Notes under the pieces: generated by a model
Databases searched by the model: none
The model's input: the letters and a program-made list of their open reading frames with translations, nothing else
What the model was told of the DNA's origin: nothing
From: Bog-756 sp963704585
GTDB lineage: Bacteria > Actinomycetota > Acidimicrobiia > Acidimicrobiales > RAAP-2
DNA: 64,000 bases
Direction of reading: 5' to 3'
Assembly: GCA_963704585.1 (NCBI GenBank)
Contig: OY969919.1
Span: forward strand, 1,054,001 to 1,118,000
Shown: positions 42,866 to 52,065 of the stretch, in pieces
Layout: each line of letters begins with the position of its first letter
How positions within the stretch are numbered: the stretch's first letter is position 1
Translations under genes and position numbers: made by a program

Positions 42866-43384
42866 ATGAGCGTCGTGCTGACCGGTCTCGCACACACCGC
42901 GGTCTGCGTCCCCGACGTGGAGCGTGCTGTCGAGTGGTACTCCACGGTGCTCGGTCTCGACGTCCTCTCGCCGCCGTTCGAGATGCGCGGCGAGGCGATC
43001 GAGCGCGACATGGGCGAGCTGCTGCCCAGCCCGGTCGTCGTCAAGGCGGCGATCCTCGGCCTGGGCGCGGACGACCGCGTGCTCGAGATCATCGAGTACC
43101 CGTCGGTCAGAGTGCACCCGGCACCGCCCGATGCGACGCGCGAACCGGACATCACACGCACCGGCCTCACCCATGTGGGTCTCGTCTGTGACGACGTCGA
43201 CGCCACGCGCTCGGCGCTCGAGGCGCGGGGCGTGCGCTTCCTCACCATCGGTGTCGCGGGTGTGGCGGGCTTGCGGACGACCTGGTTCGTCGATCCCTGG
43301 GGGGTCGTCTTCATCCTGCTCGAGAAGGGTGACCCGTCACGCCCTTACTGGCGCCAGCCGCGACCCCCGCGCACCGACGACTGA
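42866..43384 (+). CDS. VOC-family (glyoxalase/bleomycin-resistance-like) protein
   Basis: A 172-residue protein with two beta-alpha-beta-beta-beta modules. The first begins GLAHTAVCVPDVERAVEWYSTVLGLDV; the second TGLTHVGLVCDDVDATRSALEARGV with WFVDPWGVVFILLE. Metal-ligand candidates are His in AHTAV, Glu in VLEIIEY, His in LTHVG and Glu in LLE. Such proteins are metal-dependent dioxygenases, epimerases or lyases; methylmalonyl-CoA epimerase-like members look similar. The start is the ATG at 42866. Confidence 0.85.
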   Translation: MSVVLTGLAHTAVCVPDVERAVEWYSTVLGLDVLSPPFEMRGEAIERDMGELLPSPVVVKAAILGLGADDRVLEIIEYPSVRVHPAPPDATREPDITRTGLTHVGLVCDDVDATRSALEARGVRFLTIGVAGVAGLRTTWFVDPWGVVFILLEKGDPSRPYWRQPRPPRTDD

Positions 43385-43557
43385 GCGGTACGACCCCCCG
43401 GCGGCCGGACACCAACGCCTCTTCCTTCTGTCCGGTGAGTACGTGTCGCGCCGGTTCGCCGTTCAGCAGTCGATCTGCGGTGCTTGCCCGGTCCGGGCCG
43501 AGCGCGTACCGTCGCGCGACAGCCGGCCCGACGACGGGCGGCGATGGAGGTGGACCG

Positions 43558-44013
43558 ATGCGCACGTGCCGGAATGCAGCGTTCTCCCTGGTCCTCGGTG
43601 TGGCGATCGGACTCGCCGCTCCACCCGCGCTCGCCCCGGCGCTCGCATCGGCGGCCACGGTCCCCGCGCACACGATCGTCCTCACCAATGCGTCGAACGG
43701 CTCCTCGGTCGTCGCCCTGCGCGGCGACCGGGTAGTGGTCGAGCTGACCGGCGGCCCGCTGCGCTGGTCGGAAGCAGGTGTCGCGCCGTCGCCGAGCGGA
43801 ATCCCGCCGGCCCTCGTCCGCGTGTCGGGCAGCGTGTCGTCGACGGGCTCGTCCCGCACCGTCTTCCGCGTCGTCGGCTACGGCGCTGCGAGCCTCGAAG
43901 CGGTCGGCGCGCCGATCTGCGCACCGGTCCCGATCTGCCCGACGTTCGTCGTCCTCTGGCGCGCCCAGGTCCTCGTGCCCGTACAGGATCCGCCGGGTGG
44001 CGTCGCGCCGTGA
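43558..44013 (+). CDS. secreted beta-sandwich protein, possibly chagasin-like
   Basis: A 151-residue exported protein: signal peptide of about 33 residues ending LASA-A, then an Ig-like fold with VLTNASNGSSVVALRGDRVVVELTGG at the front and VFRVVGYGAASLEAVG in the second half. The layout (strand, G-D-x-V-x-V-x-L, long loop, F-R-V-x-G-x-G-x-A-x-L) resembles the chagasin/I42 cysteine-protease inhibitor fold, but the defining N-P-T-T-G-Y loop is missing. GGAGGTGG precedes the ATG at 43558. Confidence 0.6.
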   Translation: MRTCRNAAFSLVLGVAIGLAAPPALAPALASAATVPAHTIVLTNASNGSSVVALRGDRVVVELTGGPLRWSEAGVAPSPSGIPPALVRVSGSVSSTGSSRTVFRVVGYGAASLEAVGAPICAPVPICPTFVVLWRAQVLVPVQDPPGGVAP

Positions 44014-44057
44014 CGACGGACGCGCTGTGACCGTCCGCACTCGGTGACCGGGACGTC

Positions 44058-44591
44058 GTGACCGGTGCCGGGGAGCGTGCGCTCCGCTCCGAGCACCCGC
44101 CGGACATGGTGGTGCCCCGCCCGCACGAGGCCACACTCGCCGACGAGATGACGATGGACCGCGGCTGGCTCGCCCACCTCCGCGAGAGCGCGATCTACAA
44201 GCTCGAGGGACTCGACGACGCGCAGCTCCGGTGGCGGCCCGCTCCCACCGCCAACTCCCTCGGCGTGCTCGGCGTGCACCTCGGCTACGCGGAGCGCCTC
44301 TGGGTGCGCGCCATCTTCGTCGGCGAGCCGATGGACATGGGTTGGTTTCGCCAGATGTTCGAGCTCCCCGACGGCTGGTCCGCCGAGGACGTCGTGGCGT
44401 TCTACCGCGCCGAGACCGCGGCCGCGGACGCGGTCCTCGACGCCGCGAACTCCTTTGACGAGCCGTCACGCGGATCGCTGCGGCAGACGACGCTGCGCTG
44501 GGTGGTCACCCATCTGCTGGAGGAGACGGCACGGCACGTCGGGCACATGGACATCACCCGCGAGCTCATCGACGGGCGGATCGGGCGGTGA
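44058..44591 (+). CDS. DinB-family protein
   Basis: A 177-residue four-helix-bundle protein with the DinB/DUF664 pattern: HLRESAIYKLEGLDDAQLRWRP, HLGYAERLWVR and LLEETARHVGHMDITRELIDG. The three His residues (in HLGYAE and RHVGHMD) form the usual metal site. Actinobacterial relatives include mycothiol-dependent enzymes; this one is not assignable. The start may be the GTG at 44058 or a later codon. It converges with the flavoprotein gene, 38 bases apart. Confidence 0.85.
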   Translation: MTGAGERALRSEHPPDMVVPRPHEATLADEMTMDRGWLAHLRESAIYKLEGLDDAQLRWRPAPTANSLGVLGVHLGYAERLWVRAIFVGEPMDMGWFRQMFELPDGWSAEDVVAFYRAETAAADAVLDAANSFDEPSRGSLRQTTLRWVVTHLLEETARHVGHMDITRELIDGRIGR

Positions 44592-44629
44592 GCACCGCGC
44601 CGACCCGCGACCTCCGGTCTCCCTGATCG

Positions 44630-46219
44630 TCAGTCGAGCAGCACACCGGGGTTGAGCACGCCGGCCGGGTCGAGCGTCCGCTTGACCGAGGTGAGCGCGT
44701 CGGCGAAGAGGTCGGGACGCTGGCGGTCGTACGCACGACGGTGGTCGCGCCCGACCGCGTGGTGATGGGTGATCGTCCCTCCGGCATCCACGATTGCGCC
44801 ACTCGCCGCGTCCTTGATCCGCCGCCAGTCGCCGAGCTGGCTGCCGGCCCGGCTCGGGGCGACCACGGTGAAGTAGGGCGCGGGACCGTCCGGGTAGACG
44901 TGGGTGAAGCGACAGCTCAGCGACGCGCCGTTCGGTCCCGCCGCCTCGCGGACTGCCGTGTCGACCGCAGCGTGCAGGGCGCTGAAGCCGGACCAGGTGA
45001 CTGCGGTCTCGAACGTCTCGGCGATCCAGCCCAGCCGCGCGACGCCGTCGCGCAGGTAGGGCGCCTCGAAGAACGAGCGACGCCACGCTCCCGCCGCGCC
45101 CCCGCTCGACGAGGCGCGGATCCCTTCGGGCGCCTCGCCGCCGTGGTCGAGGCAGCACTCGAGCGCCGAGGCGGCGAGCGCGTCGACCGGCAGGGACGGG
45201 GACTCGAAGCCGACCAGGAGCACGCTCGTCCCGGGCTCGCCCCCGGTTCCGGCCGCCTCCCGTGGATCGAGGAGCCGGCAGTTGGCGGGCAGCAGTCCGG
45301 CTTGGACGATCGCGCGGGTGGCGGCGACCCCGGCATCGAATGTGCGGAAGCGGATCGAGGCGGACGCCCGGTGGCGCGGGCGGTCCTGGAGCCGGACCCA
45401 CGCCTCGGTCACGACGCCGAGGATCCCCTCCGAGCCGAGCACGAGCCGGTCCGGCGAAGGGCCGGCGCCCGAGCCGGGCAGCCGGCGGCTCTCGAAGATG
45501 CCGGCCGGGGTCACCATGCGGATCGACTCCACGAGGTCGTCGATGTGGGTGTACCCGGTGGCGAAGTGCCCTCCCGAACGGGTGGCCACCCATCCCCCGA
45601 GGGTCGAGTGCTCGAAGGACTGGGGGAAGTGCCGGAGCGTGAGCCCCGTCGGCCGGAGCGCGTCCTCGAGGTCCGGCCCGTACGTCCCGCCGCGGATTAG
45701 GGCCGCGCGACTCACCCGGTCGATCTCGACGACACCGGCCAGCCCGGTGAGATCGACCGACACGATGCCAGGGAACCGCTCCCGGGCCGCGCCGCCCTCG
45801 ACGCCGCCGACCACCGACGATCCACCGCCGAAAGGGACGGCGGCGAGGCGCGCGCCGGCGCACCAGTCGAGCACCGCGACGAGCTCGTCCTCGGTGCGCG
45901 GGGACGCGACGACGTCAGGTGCAGCAGCGAGGTCGCAGGCGAGCGCGCGGACGACGTCACGGAACGCCTTGCCGTAGGTGTGCGAGGCGCGGGTGCGCCG
46001 GTCGTCGCTGCACAGCGCGGCCAGCGATCGCGGCGGCCGCACCGCGGCCGGGGCGAGCTCGACCGCGCCGAGATCGGGCACCGCGACGAGCTCCGGCCGG
46101 GGACCGTCGGGCAGCTGCGCAGCGAGCACGCCCGCCACCCCGGCGAGCGCGTCGTCCCCGAGCGCGGCGTCGTCCCAGCCCCAACCCCACCACGATCGCC
46201 GGCGGGCGTCTGTGGGCAT
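44630..46219 (-). CDS. FAD-binding oxidoreductase, alkyldihydroxyacetonephosphate synthase-like
   Basis: A 529-residue VAO-family flavoprotein. It opens with the group signature RSWWGWGWDD, has the FAD-binding PCMH segment VPFGGGSSVVGGVEG and LRHFPQSFEHSTLGGWVATRSGGHFATGYTHIDDLV, and ends THHHAVGRDH...LDPAGVLNPGVL. These features match AGPS-type proteins, which exchange the acyl of acyl-DHAP for a fatty alcohol in ether-lipid synthesis, though bacterial members also include general lactate- or hydroxyacid-type oxidases. Single-gene unit. It fits a lineage with ether-type lipids, but this is inference. Confidence 0.85.
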   Translation of the reverse strand: MPTDARRRSWWGWGWDDAALGDDALAGVAGVLAAQLPDGPRPELVAVPDLGAVELAPAAVRPPRSLAALCSDDRRTRASHTYGKAFRDVVRALACDLAAAPDVVASPRTEDELVAVLDWCAGARLAAVPFGGGSSVVGGVEGGAARERFPGIVSVDLTGLAGVVEIDRVSRAALIRGGTYGPDLEDALRPTGLTLRHFPQSFEHSTLGGWVATRSGGHFATGYTHIDDLVESIRMVTPAGIFESRRLPGSGAGPSPDRLVLGSEGILGVVTEAWVRLQDRPRHRASASIRFRTFDAGVAATRAIVQAGLLPANCRLLDPREAAGTGGEPGTSVLLVGFESPSLPVDALAASALECCLDHGGEAPEGIRASSSGGAAGAWRRSFFEAPYLRDGVARLGWIAETFETAVTWSGFSALHAAVDTAVREAAGPNGASLSCRFTHVYPDGPAPYFTVVAPSRAGSQLGDWRRIKDAASGAIVDAGGTITHHHAVGRDHRRAYDRQRPDLFADALTSVKRTLDPAGVLNPGVLLD

Positions 46220-46246
46220 ACGACTGTCCGGACGACGCGTGGTCGG

Positions 46247-46978
46247 CTACGGCCCGGTCGCGGTGAGCCCACCGACCGCGCGCACCGCTTCGGTGGCGGC
46301 GCGCTGGGTGGCGTGCTTCGCGTCCTTGGCCATGGCCGCCATCGCCGGGATGCGTCCCGGGTGCTTGAGGAAGTACGCGGCGACCGCCTTGGGATTCGCC
46401 GTCCCGTCCTGGTTGCTCAGGTGGAAGACCTCGTCGTCCACGGACCCGTTCGTCGCCCGGTCGCTGATCACCCGGAAGACCGACCACGGGATGCCGCGGC
46501 CTTCGCAGACCTCTGCGATCGCCGCCGTCTCCATGTCGAGGGAGATCACCCCCTGCGCGCGGAGGCCCGCGATCTCCTCGAGATCGGTGATGAGCACGTC
46601 CGTCGTCCACATGGTGCCGGTCGGCTCGACGTCGCCGATGCAGGTCTGCCGGAATGCTACGCCGGTGTTCCCGTTCACGACGGTCTCGGGCATCACCAGC
46701 GTCCCGATCGGCGTCTCGTCCTCGACGGCGCCCGTGATCCCGACCACGACGACGCGCTCGACGTCGACGGCGTCGAGCAGCGCTGTCGTCCCCGCGGTCG
46801 CGAGCGCGGTGCCCATGCCGGTCACCACGGCGACGACCGCTCGGTCACCGAGGAGTCCTTCGTACACCTCCACCCCGCCGATGCGCGCCTTGGTGAGCGA
46901 CAGCATGCGCCGCAGGGGGGTCAGCTCCATCGGCATCGCGCAGACGAACGCGATCCGTCCCGGTGTCGGACCCGTCAT
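46247..46978 (-). CDS. 5'-methylthioadenosine/S-adenosylhomocysteine nucleosidase
   Basis: A 243-residue member of the PNP/UDP phosphorylase fold. FVCAMPMELTPLRRMLSL at the start, VVVGITGAVEDETPIGTLVMPETV in the middle, and ISLDMETAAIAEVC (nucleoside-binding Met-Glu) followed by VFRVISDRATNGS match MTA/SAH nucleosidases, which cleave the glycosidic bond of methylthioadenosine or SAH. The catalytic acid appears as the Asp of ISDRA. The ATG at 46978 is preceded by GGAGGAGGTG. It sits 20 bases behind the CocE-type hydrolase stop. Confidence 0.85.
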   Translation of the reverse strand: MTGPTPGRIAFVCAMPMELTPLRRMLSLTKARIGGVEVYEGLLGDRAVVAVVTGMGTALATAGTTALLDAVDVERVVVVGITGAVEDETPIGTLVMPETVVNGNTGVAFRQTCIGDVEPTGTMWTTDVLITDLEEIAGLRAQGVISLDMETAAIAEVCEGRGIPWSVFRVISDRATNGSVDDEVFHLSNQDGTANPKAVAAYFLKHPGRIPAMAAMAKDAKHATQRAATEAVRAVGGLTATGP

Positions 46979-46998
46979 TGCACCTCCTCCAGGGTCGG

Positions 46999-49311
46999 TC
47001 ATCCGCCGTTGGCGGCGGGCAGGTAGGGCCGGCACGGCTCGCCCCGCAGCGAGGGACACGCCGGCTGCGGGTCCGGTGGCGTGACACCGGGGAGCACCGA
47101 CAGCACGAGTGCCGAGGCGCTCGCACCCCCGAGCCCGATCGTGTCGGTGACCTTGCCGTGGGTCTGGTATGTGGCGAACTCCCACGCCGGCCGGTCACCA
47201 CCCGGCGCGGTCACGGTGACCCGGATGCGCGAGCCCGCGCGGAAGGCGTAGGCGAAGGGCAGGATTGGGATGCGCACCTCGGTGAAGCGACCGGCGGGGA
47301 GCGGGCTCGCCGTCGCCGCGGCGTACGTCGGCACCGGATGGGTGGCCGTCGACCCGGTCGGGTCGAGCGCGCGGTCGCTCGCGCGCAAGACGCCGGTCTG
47401 GATGAAGAGCTCCTTGCCGTCCGGGCGGACCTCTGACACCGTGGCCTGGAGGTCGGTGTCCGCGGCCGAGCTCTCGATCCAGAGGTCGAGGCTTGCCGGC
47501 CCGACGACGGTGAGGTCGCGGGTGAACGGCGCGCTCACGAAGCCGAGACCGTCGGTCCCGGTGACCGGTACCCAGTCGAAGGGTGGCAAGGCCCACCACG
47601 GATTGCCGGTCGGCAGGTCGTTCGGCGGGCGCGCCGACGGGTCGGGACGGAATGCCACCGTGGCGTGCGCGGGGGTCGAGGCGGTGAGCGTGCCCCCGCT
47701 GCCGAGGTGGTAGGTCGTGGCGACCGCCTTCGGTGGCGGCCACGACGGGAACTCGAGCTGCCAGACGGGCTGGAGCGCGCCCGGACCGACAGTGCCGCCG
47801 CCGTTGTCGAGGAGTACCCGCACCCGCGGCTGGGTCTCGAAGGCCGCTCGTGCGGCGCCGACCGACGGCTCGTCCGTGTACTGCAACGGTGGGAGGGGCT
47901 CGGCTGGCGCGTTGGCCAACTGCTGGTAGAGCCCAGACGCGAGGGTCGGCACGATCGCTGGCTCGCTCGGGACGCGGTCTGCGACGAACAGGTCGAGGAA
48001 CTCGATCCACCGGGTGAGCGTGCCGGGCCCGAGGGAGTCCGCGTGCGTGCCGTTCACGATCGTGGCCCACACGTGCGGATCGGACGAGAGGTCGGCGATG
48101 ATCGACGGCCACTGCCCACCGGTCTGCTCGTCCTGGAAGGCGCCCGACACGAACACGGGCACCTGCGTGCGCTTGGCCCAGGTCGACGGCGCGCGCTCGT
48201 CGTAGAGGGCGGGCACGCGGTGGCTCGCTTCGCGGAGGAGCGCCTGGAGGTTCTGCGCCTGGCCGTGCAGGGCCTGGTTCGCGAGACAGGTCGTGTCCCC
48301 GTCCGCGATGAGGGCCCGCGCGTAGGCCTGCCCACCTTGTGGTGCAGGTTGCGCGTCGGCCACGCGCTGCGCGAGCCAGGTCGCCGCGAAGCCGCTGTTG
48401 AACATCCCGCCGGGGAAGCCGGTGGAGTAGAGGTCCTCGGTCAGGCTCATCGGAGCGATCGCGGCGAGCCCGGGCGGCCGGGTGCCGGCGACGAACATCT
48501 GGGAGATCCCCGAGAAGGAGATCCCGACCATGCCGACCTTGTGGTTGGCCACCCAGGGCTGCGACGCCGCGATCTGGACCGCGTCGTAGCCGTCGTACGT
48601 GGTGGGCAGGCCGAACAGGTCGAATGCGCCGCCCGAGCAGCCGGTGCCCCGCATCTGCAGGCTGACCGTCGCGAAGCCGAGGAGCGGTGCCACGAGGGAA
48701 CCGACCGAAGTGGCCGTGTCAGGCACGAGCGGGTCGGACGTGGACTCCCCGTTGGTGTGGAGGACCGCGTCGACGAGGCTGTGCGGTGCGGCGATCGCGT
48801 ACCCCGATTCCTCGATGACGGTCGGGAACGGCCCGTCGGCGAGGGTCTTGCCCGGTGGCAGCCGAACCGTCGCCGCGAGCCGCACGCCGTCGCGCATCGT
48901 GAGGTAGTTGAGCCCCGCGTGGAGATGTTGGTCGGTGTAGAACGACGATGGCGGCACGTCGCTCGGCGACAGCACCCGGAACGACGGGCTGGACGCCACC
49001 TGGGACCCGTCGACCGAGCGGAACGTGTAGCCGGAGCCGGGCGCCACGTTGTAGACGACGAGGCTGCCGAGCCGGTCCGCCGTTCCGGCGCCGACCCGGC
49101 GGCCGGACGCGTCGGCGAGCACCAGGTGCGTCCCGGGCCGGGCGCCGAGCACGTAGGCCTGCCCGACCGAGCCGTGCGCGCTGAACGTTGCACGAGCGGT
49201 CGCCGGCGGAACGGTCGACCCGCCAGTCGCACTCCCGGCCGCCGAGCACGCGGTCGCGAGGAGCGCGACCACCGCGAGCGCCGCGAGCACCGACCGTTCT
49301 CTCCTTCGCAC
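46999..49311 (-). CDS. secreted CocE/NonD-family hydrolase (X-Pro dipeptidyl-peptidase-like) lipoprotein
   Basis: A 770-residue exported protein. Signal segment with lipobox LLATAC near residue 22. The alpha/beta hydrolase core has the early MRDGVRLAATVRLPPGK, nucleophile GMVGISFSGISQM, and later GTHADSLGPG (His). A C-terminal jelly-roll (about 530-760) contains TRDLTVVGPASLDLWIESSAADTDLQATVSEV, as in cocaine esterase and X-Pro dipeptidyl peptidases. A distinct N-terminal domain (45-120) precedes the core. It probably cleaves an ester or amide outside the cell. The MTA/SAH nucleosidase is downstream by 20 bases. Confidence 0.88.
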   Translation of the reverse strand: MRRRERSVLAALAVVALLATACSAAGSATGGSTVPPATARATFSAHGSVGQAYVLGARPGTHLVLADASGRRVGAGTADRLGSLVVYNVAPGSGYTFRSVDGSQVASSPSFRVLSPSDVPPSSFYTDQHLHAGLNYLTMRDGVRLAATVRLPPGKTLADGPFPTVIEESGYAIAAPHSLVDAVLHTNGESTSDPLVPDTATSVGSLVAPLLGFATVSLQMRGTGCSGGAFDLFGLPTTYDGYDAVQIAASQPWVANHKVGMVGISFSGISQMFVAGTRPPGLAAIAPMSLTEDLYSTGFPGGMFNSGFAATWLAQRVADAQPAPQGGQAYARALIADGDTTCLANQALHGQAQNLQALLREASHRVPALYDERAPSTWAKRTQVPVFVSGAFQDEQTGGQWPSIIADLSSDPHVWATIVNGTHADSLGPGTLTRWIEFLDLFVADRVPSEPAIVPTLASGLYQQLANAPAEPLPPLQYTDEPSVGAARAAFETQPRVRVLLDNGGGTVGPGALQPVWQLEFPSWPPPKAVATTYHLGSGGTLTASTPAHATVAFRPDPSARPPNDLPTGNPWWALPPFDWVPVTGTDGLGFVSAPFTRDLTVVGPASLDLWIESSAADTDLQATVSEVRPDGKELFIQTGVLRASDRALDPTGSTATHPVPTYAAATASPLPAGRFTEVRIPILPFAYAFRAGSRIRVTVTAPGGDRPAWEFATYQTHGKVTDTIGLGGASASALVLSVLPGVTPPDPQPACPSLRGEPCRPYLPAANGG

Positions 49312-49401
49312 CTGCCCTCCCCTGGTCGCCTCGAGCGGCGCGTGTGGTTCCGTGCCCCGACGGTGATGCTAGTCAGGCGACCCCGACGAGACCCCAGTGG
49401 A

Positions 49402-50640
49402 TCAGCCGGCGCCGACGGTGACCGGCTCGCCGCGGCGGACCACCGCGTCGAGCACTCGGGCCGGCACCCGGAAGACGCGGCCCGGTGCGGCCGGCCACGG
49501 CGAGCACCAGCGCGCGACGACCCCGGTCCCCTGCCGCACGACGACGGTCGGGCGCCCCATGCGCTCGGCGGGCCAGAGGAGGAGCCGGCCACGGGCAGGT
49601 GCGGGGTCCCCGTCGCGGACGAGGCCCGGCGCGACCCAGGCGAAGGGGGCCTCGGCCGTCAGCCGCACCGCATGGGGAGCCGGCAGTGATCCGTCGAGCC
49701 AGGCGAGGACCGGACCGGCCAGATGCCGACCGTCGAGGGCGGCGACGTCGGCGGTGTCGACAGGGTGCACGAGGTTGCCGGCGGCGAAGACGCCCGACCG
49801 GCTCGTGCGCAGCGCGGTGTCGACGAGGGGGCCCCTGGTGCCCGCATCGACCTCGACGCCACCGGTCCGGACCAGCTCGTGGTCGGGGATCCAGTCCCCG
49901 GTGCAGACGAGCGTGTCGCAGGCGACGGTCTCGCGCCGGCCGGTCCCCATGTGCTCGAGCTCGACCGCCTCGACGCGACCGTGCCCGAGCACGCGGGTCA
50001 CGCGGGTCCGGGTCGCGACCGGAACGCGCAGGCCCACCCGACCGACGAGGTGCCAGCTCGTGTACGACTCCGGGGACGCTGCGGCCGTCACCATGCGCAC
50101 GACCCGGCAGCCCACCGAACGGAGGGTGAGGACCGCCGACCAGCTCACGAGCTCGGAGCCCACGACCACCGCACGCGTCCCGACAGGCCGACCCCGGAGG
50201 TGCACCTCCTGTTGGAGCTGTCCCGTCGTGAGCACGCCCGCCGGGCGGTCGCCGGCGATGCCGCGCGCGGCGCGCGATCGCTCGCGGGCCCCGGTCGCGA
50301 GCACGATCGCCTCCGCCTCGATCCGCCTGCGGCCGGCCGGCGAGGTCACGTCCACGGCGTGCTGCCCGTCCCACCCGGTCACCATCGCCCCCGTCTCCAC
50401 GGTGACGCCCGCGTCCACCGCGAGGTCGGTCAGCTGACGCGCGTAGGCCGGCCCGCGCAGCGGGCGCCGGAGGTCACGCAGCCCGAAGCCGTGATGGTCG
50501 CTGTGCCGAGGGATCCCGCCGGGCGCCTTCTCGCGCTCGAGGACGAGCACCTGGCACCGCCCCGAGGACGCGAGCGCACGCGCGGCCGACAGCCCGGCTG
50601 GTCCCGCGCCGACGACGAGCACGTCGGTGCGCCGCGTCAC
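49402..50640 (-). CDS. NAD(P)/FAD-dependent oxidoreductase of a glycerol-3-phosphate dehydrogenase operon
   Basis: The product has 412 residues. FAD motif TDVLVVGAGPAGLSAARALASSG, the GGIPRHSDHHGFG segment, a second Rossmann GTRAVVVGSELVSWSAVLTLRSVGC and C-terminal GVFAAGNLVHPVDTADVAALDG identify the pyridine-nucleotide disulfide oxidoreductase-type subunit found beside GlpA-like dehydrogenases. It likely passes electrons from glycerol-3-phosphate to an acceptor. GTG at 50640 overlaps the upstream stop (GTGA), showing coupling in a three-gene glp operon. Confidence 0.85.
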   Translation of the reverse strand: MTRRTDVLVVGAGPAGLSAARALASSGRCQVLVLEREKAPGGIPRHSDHHGFGLRDLRRPLRGPAYARQLTDLAVDAGVTVETGAMVTGWDGQHAVDVTSPAGRRRIEAEAIVLATGARERSRAARGIAGDRPAGVLTTGQLQQEVHLRGRPVGTRAVVVGSELVSWSAVLTLRSVGCRVVRMVTAAASPESYTSWHLVGRVGLRVPVATRTRVTRVLGHGRVEAVELEHMGTGRRETVACDTLVCTGDWIPDHELVRTGGVEVDAGTRGPLVDTALRTSRSGVFAAGNLVHPVDTADVAALDGRHLAGPVLAWLDGSLPAPHAVRLTAEAPFAWVAPGLVRDGDPAPARGRLLLWPAERMGRPTVVVRQGTGVVARWCSPWPAAPGRVFRVPARVLDAVVRRGEPVTVGAG

Positions 50641-52065
50641 GGCCCGCCCGCGTCCGACGCGGCCGTGAGCGCGCCCTCGAGGAACGCCCCGACGGTGGCA
50701 CCGCAGTAGAACCCCTGGCAACGGCCGTTGGCGGCCCGGGTGCGGCGGCGGAGGCCGCCGAGATCGCGCGGCGGCAGTACGGATGCGAAGGCGTCACGGA
50801 GCTCGCCTTCGGTGACCCGCTCGCAGAAGCAGACGATCCGGCCGTAGGCCGGGTCCGCGGCGATGCGTGCCGGATCCTCGTACGGGCGGAGCCCGGCCTC
50901 TCCGAGGGGGGCGACCCGGGTCGGCGGCGGCAGGTCGCCGCGCTCGGCCGTCGGGAGCCCGGCGTCCGCGAGGAGCCCGCAGAGATGCTCGGCGATCCCC
51001 ATCGCGGCCGTGAGCCCGGTCGACCGGATGCCCGCGGCGATCCCGTACCGCCGCGCCGGGTCGACGTCCACGAGGTAGTCGCCGAGGTCGCTCGCCGCAC
51101 GCAGCCCGGCATAGGTCGCGGTCACCTCCTCGTCGACGAGCGCGGGCAGCAGCGCGGCGCCGCGCCCGAGCAGGAAGGCCAGCCCGGCCTCGCTGGTCGC
51201 GGTGTCGGTCCGGTCGTCGAGGTCCTCGGCGGTCGGGCCGAGCAGCACGTTCCCATAGACGGTCGGGCTCACGAGGACCCCCTTGCCGCGCGCCGTCGGC
51301 ACGGCGAGCACGATGCGGTCCACGAGCCGCCGCGCGAGCTTGTCGAAGACGACGAGCTCCCCGCGGCGCGGAGTGACGCGCGAACCGGTCGTGGCCGACG
51401 GCCCGGTCGAGGACGTCCGCGCCGAGCCCCGCCGCGTTGACCAGCCACCGGCAGGTCACGGAGCCGTCCGTGGTATGGAGCGTGGTCGCCTCACGACCCA
51501 CCTCGACGCCGTCGACCCGGCACCCGAGGCGCAGGGAGGCGCCTCGGGTGAGGGCATCGGTCGCGAGCGCGAGGGTGGTCGACCACGGGCAGACGATCGA
51601 CTCTCCGGGGACCGTCACCCCCCCGAGCGCGCCCCGCCCGAGCGCGGGGACCAGCCGGTACACCGTGTCGGTGCCGATCCGCTCGCAGTCGTGGACGCCG
51701 TTGGCGGCCGCGGTCGACACGATGCCGTCGAGCTCGACGTGCTCCTCGTCGGTCCAGGCGACCAGCAGCGCGCCGGTGCGCTCGGTCGGGATCCCCGTGG
51801 CCTCTGCGTACGTCGCGAGGAGCTCGGAGCCGCGCCGGACCAGCCGTGCCTCGAGGGTGCCCGGCTCCGCGTCGAACCCGGTATGGAGGATCGCGGTGTT
51901 CGCCTTGCTCGTGCCGTCCCCCACGTCGTCGCGCGCGTCGAGCCAGACGACCCGCAGCGCCGTGGCCGCGAGCGACCGGGCGATCGCCGCGCCGACGACC
52001 CCCGCCCCGACCACCACGACGTCGGCGTCGGCGCTGCCGTGAGCCTTGCCGCCGGGATCAGCCAT
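50637..52065 (-). CDS. glycerol-3-phosphate dehydrogenase (GlpA-like) with BFD-type [2Fe-2S] domain, frameshifted
   Basis: Two halves in different frames make one protein. The first starts at the ATG at 52065: FAD motif ADVVVVGAGVVGAAIARSLA, TSKANTAILHTGFDAEPGTLEARLV, up to AVGHDRFA. The second resumes as VTPRRGELVVFDKLARRLVDR, then VLVSPTVYGNVLLGPTAEDLDDRT, and ends in a BFD-type iron-sulfur domain with Cys pairs in VCFCERV and GRCQGFYCG. An extra base at 51372-51384 (TTCGCG-C-GTCACT on the coding strand) causes the shift. It oxidises glycerol-3-phosphate to DHAP. Start overlaps the kinase stop by 8 bases. Confidence 0.8.
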